Positions 6,297-11,516 of a stretch of 11,516 nucleotides of DNA are shown here, in pieces; position 1 is the first letter of the stretch, and each line of letters begins with the position of its first letter. The translations under genes were made by a program, and so were the position numbers. The notes under the pieces were generated by a model, which had not been told where the DNA came from, ran no database searches, and saw only the letters and a program-made list of their open reading frames with translations. Source of the DNA: Candidatus Accumulibacter vicinus (GTDB lineage: Bacteria > Pseudomonadota > Gammaproteobacteria > Burkholderiales > Rhodocyclaceae); the NCBI GenBank assembly GCA_002425405.1, contig DIME01000179.1:1-11516 (forward strand). Reading direction: 5' to 3'.

Positions 6297-6974
6297 ATGT
6301 CCCTCAAGCAAATTTCTTTCAAGACCTCTCTCAGCGCCCTGGCCCTGGCCTTCGTCACCAGCACGGCGATGGCCGGCTCGCTGTTTTCCCAGGCACCGAT
6401 CGACGGCGGTGATGGCGGGTTTTCCAACGTCTCAGCCGGCGCACAAAACGCCGACGGTTTTACCCTGAGCAATGCGGCCAGTATTACCGACCTGCGCTGG
6501 TGGGGCAGCTATGACACGGTAGATACGGACAGCTTCCTGATCCGCATCCTATCGAATTCCGCCGGATCGCCGGGTGCCATCAAGCAATCGTACACCACCA
6601 CTGCGCCAGGGGCCGCTACCTCGCTGACGGACATCGCCGGCGCAGTCGTCTATCAATACGATTTCCACTTGCCTTCGGCGCTCGCTCTGACGGCGGGAAA
6701 CTATTATCTATCGGTCAGTAACGAAACGACCACTGCCTCCTGGTACTGGCTGTTTGGCGGCGGCGGTGATTCGAAGAGCTGGAATCGGGCGGCGGACGGT
6801 GACCCGTGGGCGCTTGCCGCGAGCGATTTCGCGATTCTGATTGAGGGCGAGATCAGCTCGGTTCCCGGTACAGTTCCCGAACCCGAGACGCTCGCATTGC
6901 TGGCCATTGGCTGGGTGGCCCTGGGTGCGGGTCGGGCAGCCAGAAAGCGCCGCAGCGGCCGTTCGGCTACCTGA
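6297..6974 (+). CDS. PEP-CTERM sorting domain protein
   Basis: A 225-residue exported protein. Residues 1-26 form a signal peptide (basic start, hydrophobic core LSALALAFV, likely cleavage after AMA). The C-terminus has the PEP-CTERM tripartite signal: VPEPETLALL (from residue 193), a hydrophobic stretch to about 213 (AIGWVALGAG), and a basic tail RAARKRR. In known systems an exosortase removes this tail and the protein is released to the surface or the exopolysaccharide matrix. The middle (about 35-190) has the features of a common PEP-CTERM beta-sandwich group: DLRWWGSY near 60, DSFLIRILSN, SPGAIKQSY, a YQYDFHLPSALALTAGNYYLS-type stretch, and WYWLFGGGGDS. No catalytic residues were seen. 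It lies 112 bp after the RTX gene on the same strand and may be co-transcribed with it. No exosortase is in the window. The sorting signal is clear; the precise role is unknown. Confidence 0.9.
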   Translation: MSLKQISFKTSLSALALAFVTSTAMAGSLFSQAPIDGGDGGFSNVSAGAQNADGFTLSNAASITDLRWWGSYDTVDTDSFLIRILSNSAGSPGAIKQSYTTTAPGAATSLTDIAGAVVYQYDFHLPSALALTAGNYYLSVSNETTTASWYWLFGGGGDSKSWNRAADGDPWALAASDFAILIEGEISSVPGTVPEPETLALLAIGWVALGAGRAARKRRSGRSAT

Positions 6975-6983
6975 GGCTGAGGG

Positions 6984-7022
6984 CGGGGCGGGTCTTAGGC
7001 TCTCACGATTCGACTCGCCCCG
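6984..7022. terminator. Hairpin between convergent PEP-CTERM and transporter genes
   Basis: CGGGGCGGGTC (6984-6994) and GACTCGCCCCG (7012-7022) pair over 11 bp with one mismatch. It lies 9 bases after the PEP-CTERM stop and directly abuts the transporter stop at 7023. Position between converging genes suggests a bidirectional transcription stop, but neither side has a good T-run. Confidence 0.5.
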
Positions 7023-8285
7023 TCACAGCAGCATCGCCACCACGCTGCCGCAGGAGAGGGTCGCCAGGGTGCCCGAGATCAGCGTCAGCGGGCCGAGCTG
7101 TACGAGTTCTGCGCGACGTTGCGGCGCGATCGCGCACATGCCGCCGAGGAGAATCCCGAGACTGCCGAGATTGGCGAAACCACACAGCGCATAGGTCATG
7201 ATCACCTGGCTGCGGGGCGCGAGCGTATCCGGCGGGAGCTGGGCCAGGTCGATGTAGGCCAGCAGTTCGTTGAGCACCGTTTTGGTTCCCAGCAGCGAGC
7301 CGGCAACCGCGCACTCGCTCCAGGGAATGCCGGCCATCCAGGCCACCGGGGCCATCAGCCAACCCAGGAGACGCTGCAGCGAGAGCGGCCTGCCATCGAC
7401 GCCGGGCAACAGGCCGAGCGCCTGATTGGCCAGGCTTACCAGGGCCACCAGCACGATCAGCATCGCGACGATGTTGATCAACAGGCTGACGCCCTCGCCG
7501 GTCCCGCGGGTCACCGCTTCCATGCTGCTGCTGTCGGTCTGCGGCAGGTCGAGATGCCGCCCGGTGGGCGGCCCCTCGGGCGGCTCCATGATCACCGCAA
7601 AAACGATGGCCGCGGGCGCGCTGATGAACGAGGCGGCCAGGATATGGCCCAGCGCATCCGGGATGACGGGACCGAGAATGCTGGCGTAGAGGGCCATGAC
7701 CGTGCCCGCGACCCCCGCCATGCCGCCGGTAAGAATGATGAACATCTCGCCGCGACTGACGCTGGTCAGGTAGGGGCGGATCAACAGCGGCGCTTCGATC
7801 ATGCCGACGAAGACGTTGGCCGCAGTGGACATGCCGACCGCCCCGCCGACCCCAAGGGTTTTTTCGAGGACCCGCGAGAAGCCCTGCACCAGTAGCGGCA
7901 GCACCCGCCAATGATAGAGCAGTGCTGACAGCGCGCTCATCACCAGCACCACCGGCAAGGCCTGAAAGGCCAGGACAAAGCTGGCTCCGGGCGTGGTTTC
8001 CGCATAGGGCAGCGACGCTCCGCCCAGGAAACCGAACACCAGTTGAGTTCCTGCGCGGGTCGCCGCAGCAATGGCCAGCAAGGCGTCGTTGCCGGCCGCG
8101 AAAATCTCGCGCACGCCGGGCAGACGAAAGATCAGCAGCGCCAGCGCCAATTGCAGGCCGATGCCGCCGATGACCGTCCGCCACGGGATGGCGCCGCGCC
8201 GGGAGGAGAAGGTCCAGGCCAGGCCGAGCAGCAGGAGATAGCCGACGACTGCCTGCAGCAGCGGGTTCAAGGCCAGGCGGATCAC
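7023..8285 (-). CDS. CNT-family concentrative nucleoside transporter (NupC-like)
   Basis: A 420-residue inner-membrane protein, the usual length for bacterial CNT carriers, which import nucleosides with Na+ or H+. Family landmarks: QLVFGFLGG (81-89), NVFVGMIEAPLLIRPYL (157-173), the GGMAGVAGT stretch (187-195), GTKTVLNELLAY (333-344) and TYALCGFANLGSLGI (364-378). The acidic residues of the hairpin and NEL motifs (E164, E340) and N372 are kept, but the usual GQTE of the first hairpin reads GMIE. I chose GTG 8285: it overlaps the stop of the upstream small gene as GTGA, so translation is probably coupled, which fits the lack of a clear ribosome site. The stop at 7023 abuts the hairpin at 6984-7022. 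A damaged copy of part of this gene lies at 506-724. Family assignment is firm; the exact substrate is not known. Confidence 0.9.
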   Translation of the reverse strand: MIRLALNPLLQAVVGYLLLLGLAWTFSSRRGAIPWRTVIGGIGLQLALALLIFRLPGVREIFAAGNDALLAIAAATRAGTQLVFGFLGGASLPYAETTPGASFVLAFQALPVVLVMSALSALLYHWRVLPLLVQGFSRVLEKTLGVGGAVGMSTAANVFVGMIEAPLLIRPYLTSVSRGEMFIILTGGMAGVAGTVMALYASILGPVIPDALGHILAASFISAPAAIVFAVIMEPPEGPPTGRHLDLPQTDSSSMEAVTRGTGEGVSLLINIVAMLIVLVALVSLANQALGLLPGVDGRPLSLQRLLGWLMAPVAWMAGIPWSECAVAGSLLGTKTVLNELLAYIDLAQLPPDTLAPRSQVIMTYALCGFANLGSLGILLGGMCAIAPQRRAELVQLGPLTLISGTLATLSCGSVVAMLL

Positions 8286-8659
8286 GGGTGGGAGAGCGGC
8301 TTCCCGGCCTGTTCGAACTCCGGCCGGATCTGGCTTGCACCCCGGTAGCGCGGCTGGATGTGGGCTTCCGGGGTGGGCGGTACGTCGCGCGGCGGCGCCG
8401 GCACGAGCAGGGCCGGCGGATTCGGCGCAAAGCGCTGGCCGTAGTTGCGCTCGTAGCGATCCAGGAAGCGCCGTAGCTGTTCGTAGTTCGGGCAGCCCGT
8501 GGAAGAAAGACAGCGGCCGTACGAATCGTAAACGATCGACGGCGGGGGCACCGTCCATCCGAACGGCGACCCGATCAGCAGCTCGCCGCGCAGCATCACG
8601 CCGGCAGCGGCAGCCTCGAGCGCCAGCGAGGCGCAGAAGGCGGCGAACAGGGTACGCAT
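8282..8659 (-). CDS. Small exported protein of unknown function
   Basis: A 125-residue protein. The chosen ATG at 8659 gives a plausible signal peptide (MRTLFAAFCASLALEAAAAG, cleavage near residue 20). A longer reading from about 8734 would bury that signal, so I rejected it; neither start has a good ribosome site. The mature part has VMLRGELLIGSPFGW, then PPPSIVYDSYGRCLSSTGCP with two cysteines five residues apart, which could form a disulfide if the protein is periplasmic. A charged helix-like stretch (QLRRFLDRYERNYGQRF) and a proline-rich C-terminal third follow. I do not recognise a family. It overlaps the nucleoside transporter by 4 bases and is certainly upstream of it, so the two probably share a transcript. 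Its last codons (QIRPEFEQAGKP) recur in the remnant at 693-724. Confidence 0.65.
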   Translation of the reverse strand: MRTLFAAFCASLALEAAAAGVMLRGELLIGSPFGWTVPPPSIVYDSYGRCLSSTGCPNYEQLRRFLDRYERNYGQRFAPNPPALLVPAPPRDVPPTPEAHIQPRYRGASQIRPEFEQAGKPLSHP

Positions 8660-8801
8660 GGGTTGCCAGTGTAGCACTTGCCCTGGGTGTCCACCCTGGA
8701 TAACTTCGGTAGTACACTTCGCACTTTGCTGCATCGATCCGCCAGACTTGCTCTGGCGTTTTTGTATTTGGCCAAGGTGGCCTGCCGGAGAAGTCAGCGC
8801 A
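8660..8801. promoter_or_regulatory. Divergent intergenic region between small exported gene and parE
   Basis: Promoters in both directions are expected in these 142 bp. On the + strand, TTGCCC at 8678-8683 and GATAAC at 8699-8704 make a poor sigma-70-like pair (15-base spacer). A GGGTG-TC-CACCC dyad lies between them at about 8685-8696. The parE leader then holds the terminator-like hairpin listed separately, a GGCCA-AGG-TGGCC hairpin (8770-8782), and the ribosome site GGAGA at 8787-8791, 10 bases before ATG 8802. Confidence 0.45.
8740..8763 (+). terminator. Intrinsic-terminator-like hairpin in the parE leader
   Basis: CGCCAGA, loop CTTGC, TCTGGCG, then TTTTT: a perfect 7-bp stem with a tight loop and a T-run, reading in the direction of parE and ending 38 bases before its ATG. 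No + strand gene lies closely upstream for it to end, as the neighbour is divergent. It may be an attenuator of parE or a barrier to antisense read-through. Confidence 0.6.
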
Positions 8802-10751
8802 ATGAGTTATACCGCAGAATCGATCGCTGTCCTCAAGGGACTGGAGCCGGTGCGCCATCGCCCCGGCATGTATACGCGGACCGATTGCCCCCTGCACATC
8901 CTCCAGGAAGCAATCGACAACGCCGCCGACGAGGCGCTGGGCGGCTATTGCAAGCGCATCACGGTGATCCTGCACCGCGATCATTCGGTCACGGTGCAGG
9001 ACGATGGGCGGGGCATTCCGGTGGAAATGCATCCGCTCGAAAAGGTGCCGACGGTCGAAGTGGTGTTTACCCGCCTGCACGCCGGCGGCAAGTTCAACAA
9101 GGACGATCAGTCTTCGGCCTACCGCTTTTCGGGTGGTTTGCACGGCGTCGGCGTCTCGGTGACCAATGCCCTGTCGACCCGGCTGGAGGTTGAAGTGGTC
9201 CGCGACGGCGCGCGCCATCAGATGGCCTTTGCCGGAGGCGAGGTCGTCGAGCCGCTGCGCCGGGTCGGTGATGCACCGAAAAAGGCCAGCGGCACGCGCG
9301 TGCGCGCCTGGCCGGACCCGACCTTCTTCGACTCGCCGATGATCCCGCTGGCGCAGCTCGAACGCCTGCTGCGCAGCAAGGCGCTGCTCCTGCCCGGCCT
9401 GCAGGTTGCGCTGAGCGTCGAGGACGGCGGGACCACCGAGTGGTGCTTTGCCCAGGGCATGCTGCAGTATCTGAGCGAGCTGATCGACGGGGAAGTGGTG
9501 GCGCCGGTGTTCAGCAGCGAGAAGTACGCGACCAAGGGTGACGAGAACTTCCCGGTCGGATCGGGGGCGGCCTGGGCGATCTGCTGGACGGCCGAGGGCA
9601 GTCTGGCGCGCGAATCCTACGTCAACCTGATTCCGACAACCGCCGGCGGCACGCATGAGGCCGGCCTGCGACAGGCCACCCTCGACGCCATCCGAAGCTT
9701 TGCCGAGCACCACGCGCTGTTGCCCAAGGGCGTCAAGCTCGCGGCCGAAGATGTCTTCTCGCGTGCCAGCTTCGTTCTCGCGGTACGCATGCTCGATCCC
9801 TCGTTCCAGGGGCAGACCAAGGAACGCCTGAACTCGCGCGATGCGGTCGCACTCGTCGCGCGCATGGTTCGCGACACCTTCGAGCTGTGGCTCAACGAAC
9901 ATCCGGAAGCCGCGAAGAAGATCACCGAACTCGCCATCCGGGCGGCGCAGGCGCGCACGCGGGCGAGTCAGAAGGTCGAGAAGCGCAAGCAGTCCGGAGT
10001 CGCGATCCTGCCCGGCAAGCTCTCGGATTGTCAGAGCGAGGATACCCGCCGCAACGAGATTTTTCTGGTCGAGGGCGATTCTGCCGGCGGTTCGGCGAAA
10101 TCGGGGCGCGACAAGGAACTGCAGGCGATCCTGCCCCTGCGCGGCAAGGTGCTCAATACCTGGGAGGTCGAAGCCGGCAGCCTGTTTGCCAACCGTGAAG
10201 TGCACGATATTGCGGTGGCGCTCGGCATCGATCCGCATCCGGCGAATGCGCCCGATTCGGTGCTGCTCAACCTGCGCTACGGCAAGGTGGTGATCATGAC
10301 CGACGCCGATGTCGACGGCTCGCATATCCGGGTTCTCCTGTGCACGCTCTTCTATCGCCATTTTCCGAAGCTGATCGCGAACGGTCATCTCTACTTTGCA
10401 CAACCGCCGCTGTATCGCCTCGATGTCCCCGGCCAGGGCAAGACGCGCCCGCCGCGCAAGATCTATGCGCTCGACAACGACGAGCGCGAAGCGGTGATCG
10501 ACCGCCTGCGACTCGAGGGCATCAAGCCGGAGGCGCTGGCGATCTCGCGTTTCAAGGGACTCGGCGAAATGAATCCCGAGCAGCTCTGGGAGACGACGAT
10601 GTCGCCCGACACGCGCCGCCTGATGCGCATTCGCATGCCCGGCGCCGAGGCCGCCAGGCCGGTGATGAACATGCTGATGGCCAAGGGCGAGTCGGCCGGC
10701 CGGCGCGCGTGGATGGAAGAAAACGGCGCCCTGATCGGCGCAGAGGTCTGA
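8802..10751 (+). CDS. parE: DNA topoisomerase IV subunit B
   Basis: A 649-residue protein, close to the family length of about 630-660. With ParC it forms the type IIA topoisomerase that unlinks daughter chromosomes; this subunit binds and hydrolyses ATP. Landmarks: GHKL ATPase N-box EAIDNAADEALGG (from about residue 36), DDGRGIPV (G1 box), SGGLHGVGVSVTNALS (lid/G2 region); transducer domain through the middle; TOPRIM motifs EGDSAGGSAKSGRD (from 424) and DADVDGSHI (from 501); and RFKGLGEMNPEQLWETTM (from 583) before the C-terminus. The lack of the long insert seen in many GyrB proteins, and the overall wording, favour ParE over GyrB. All key residues appear intact. The start at ATG 8802 has GGAGA 10 bases upstream. 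parC does not follow within the window; instead there is a hairpin and a decayed transposase. Confidence 0.95.
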   Translation: MSYTAESIAVLKGLEPVRHRPGMYTRTDCPLHILQEAIDNAADEALGGYCKRITVILHRDHSVTVQDDGRGIPVEMHPLEKVPTVEVVFTRLHAGGKFNKDDQSSAYRFSGGLHGVGVSVTNALSTRLEVEVVRDGARHQMAFAGGEVVEPLRRVGDAPKKASGTRVRAWPDPTFFDSPMIPLAQLERLLRSKALLLPGLQVALSVEDGGTTEWCFAQGMLQYLSELIDGEVVAPVFSSEKYATKGDENFPVGSGAAWAICWTAEGSLARESYVNLIPTTAGGTHEAGLRQATLDAIRSFAEHHALLPKGVKLAAEDVFSRASFVLAVRMLDPSFQGQTKERLNSRDAVALVARMVRDTFELWLNEHPEAAKKITELAIRAAQARTRASQKVEKRKQSGVAILPGKLSDCQSEDTRRNEIFLVEGDSAGGSAKSGRDKELQAILPLRGKVLNTWEVEAGSLFANREVHDIAVALGIDPHPANAPDSVLLNLRYGKVVIMTDADVDGSHIRVLLCTLFYRHFPKLIANGHLYFAQPPLYRLDVPGQGKTRPPRKIYALDNDEREAVIDRLRLEGIKPEALAISRFKGLGEMNPEQLWETTMSPDTRRLMRIRMPGAEAARPVMNMLMAKGESAGRRAWMEENGALIGAEV

Positions 10752-10770
10752 GGGTGAGTTCCGCTCACCC
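10752..10770 (+). terminator. Hairpin immediately after parE stop
   Basis: GGGTGAG, loop TTCCG, CTCACCC: a perfect 7-bp stem starting at the base after the TGA. No T-run follows, so it may stabilise the mRNA end or work with Rho instead of being a classical terminator. Confidence 0.45.
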
Positions 10771-10987
10771 GCCCAGGGTTCGCGGTGGCCTAATCGTCAT
10801 GGTTGTTACAGGCATCCCCGGCATGGATGAAGACGAAAGAGGGAAGAGGGTGGAATCCGTTAGGATTTATCGGACAGGCGAATTCAGAATGGCTCTTTAT
10901 GTGTTTCGGATGGCTGAAGATTTGCGCGGGGGCAGGCCGCCATTCCGATAGAATTTTGGGTTGTTATGTCTTGATGATGTTGGCCCG
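10771..10987. other. Non-coding stretch between parE and the transposase remnant
   Basis: I see no convincing gene. It holds small dyads (CATCC/GGATG at about 10813-10829; AATCC-GTTA-GGATT at 10854-10867) and a purine-rich segment at about 10829-10852. The left end of the insertion sequence probably lies in the later part, but without the right end I could not define its terminal repeat. Confidence 0.4.
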
Positions 10988-11516
10988 ATGCTCTACCTTC
11001 AGAACTTGCTGGACGATGCCAAGTGTTACGACGAAGTGCGCGAACGGCGCTGGCCGGAGGGAGTACGCTGTCCGCATTGTGCGTCGCCCGAAGTGACCCG
11101 GCAAGGGCATGACACGACCCAGCCGTCGCGCCGAAAATATCGCTGCTGCACGGCTTGCCAGCGCTACTTTGACGACTTGACCGGGACATCTTCGCGGGTC
11201 ACCACCCGCCACTCGGGTGTGGATCTTGTGCCTGTACCGGATGGGCCTGAACGTCTCCAACGAGCAGATCGGGCAGGAGTTGGGTCTGAAAAGAGAAGCC
11301 ATCGGTCTTCGGGATGTTCCAACGCGGCGAAGAGGGGGTGCGGATGCTCGAAAACGTTCAGCAGACGACCCTCAAGCCGTTGATCCTGGCCACCATCGCC
11401 CCTGGTACGACCGTCTATACGGACGAGTATGACATTTACGCTCACCTGCCCGAGTGGGGTGACGGACACAAGACGGTGTGCCACAGCCGGGGCAACCCGA
11501 GTTCGACACTTTTCGC
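10988..11516 (+). pseudogene. IS1595-family (ISXO2-like) transposase, degraded and running off the window
   Basis: Starts at ATG 10988 (MLYLQNLLDDAKCYDEVRER) with an N-terminal zinc ribbon: CPHC, then CCTAC before QRYFDDLTGT, as in IS1595-type transposases. The similarity then moves frame twice: IFAGHHPPL is read one base back from about 11188, and VWILCLYRMGLNVSNEQIGQELGL one base back again from about 11214. This fits two single-base deletions within about 30 bases. At about 11288-11295 the protein jumps from ELGLK to EKPSVFGMF in a further frame. By comparison with recalled members, that drops roughly 70 residues, including the first catalytic Asp region (ECDEVYV-like). QRGEEGVRMLENVQQTTLKPL and TIAPGTTVYTDEYDIYAHLP (second catalytic Asp) follow. 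Similarity fades after about 11490. It cannot make an active transposase. Confidence 0.8.

Noticed and set aside
7119..7895. A 258-codon + strand frame opposite the transporter
   Set aside because: The product is Gln/Arg/His-rich with no domain, antisense to a gene with strong family motifs, and without a ribosome site.
7003..8430. Second long minus-strand frame (475 codons) over the transporter gene
   Set aside because: It is a frame-shifted reading of the transporter gene, low in hydrophobic segments and rich in Arg/Pro; the CNT motifs lie in the other frame.
8286..10403. Upstream extension of the transporter frame on the minus strand across parE
   Set aside because: The extension is antisense to parE and has no membrane or domain pattern; transporter similarity begins only at the GTG at 8285.
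11181..11300. Programmed frameshifting in the transposase
   Set aside because: Two shifts plus a deletion removing a catalytic region, with no slippery A-run or T-run at the shift sites, fit decay better.

Overview
The window is GC-rich proteobacterial DNA. The ParE protein, a Haemophilus/Neisseria-type ATP-dependent ligase tail and a PEP-CTERM protein together suggest a betaproteobacterium, perhaps Rhodocyclales (for example a Candidatus Accumulibacter-like organism). That placement is inferred from remembered family sequences, not from a search.

Layout. (1) 2-238: the 3' end of an ATP-dependent DNA ligase gene. (2) 239-1276: about 1 kb with no intact gene. It holds a frameshifted, truncated antitoxin-like gene (274 to about 505). 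That runs straight into an antisense fragment of a nucleoside-transporter gene (506-724), a damaged copy of sequence at 7321-8335 with about 0.8 kb replaced by a small hairpin. An AT-rich stretch and several short inverted repeats follow, ahead of the next gene. (3) 1277-6184: one very large gene for a secreted RTX/cadherin-like modular protein (1635 aa). Three internal RTX modules are followed by beta-sandwich domains, a choice-of-anchor U-like domain, a cadherin domain and an unassigned C-terminal domain. (4) 6297-6974: a PEP-CTERM cell-surface/matrix protein on the same strand. (5) 8659-7023, minus strand: a small exported protein of unknown function overlapping by 4 nt (GTGA) a CNT-family nucleoside transporter. 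(6) 8802-10751: parE, topoisomerase IV subunit B, divergent from (5), with a terminator-like hairpin in its leader. (7) 10988-11516: a decayed IS1595-type transposase (two frameshifts and an internal deletion) where one might expect parC.

How it fits together. The housekeeping genes (ligase, transporter, parE) flank an accessory block. Its centre is an extracellular pair: a probable type I-secreted calcium-binding giant protein and an exosortase-processed PEP-CTERM protein. Both would act outside the cell, plausibly in biofilm or matrix. The block is edged by genomic debris (broken antitoxin, transporter remnant, dead transposase), which suggests repeated rearrangement. I saw no tRNA, rRNA or CRISPR array.
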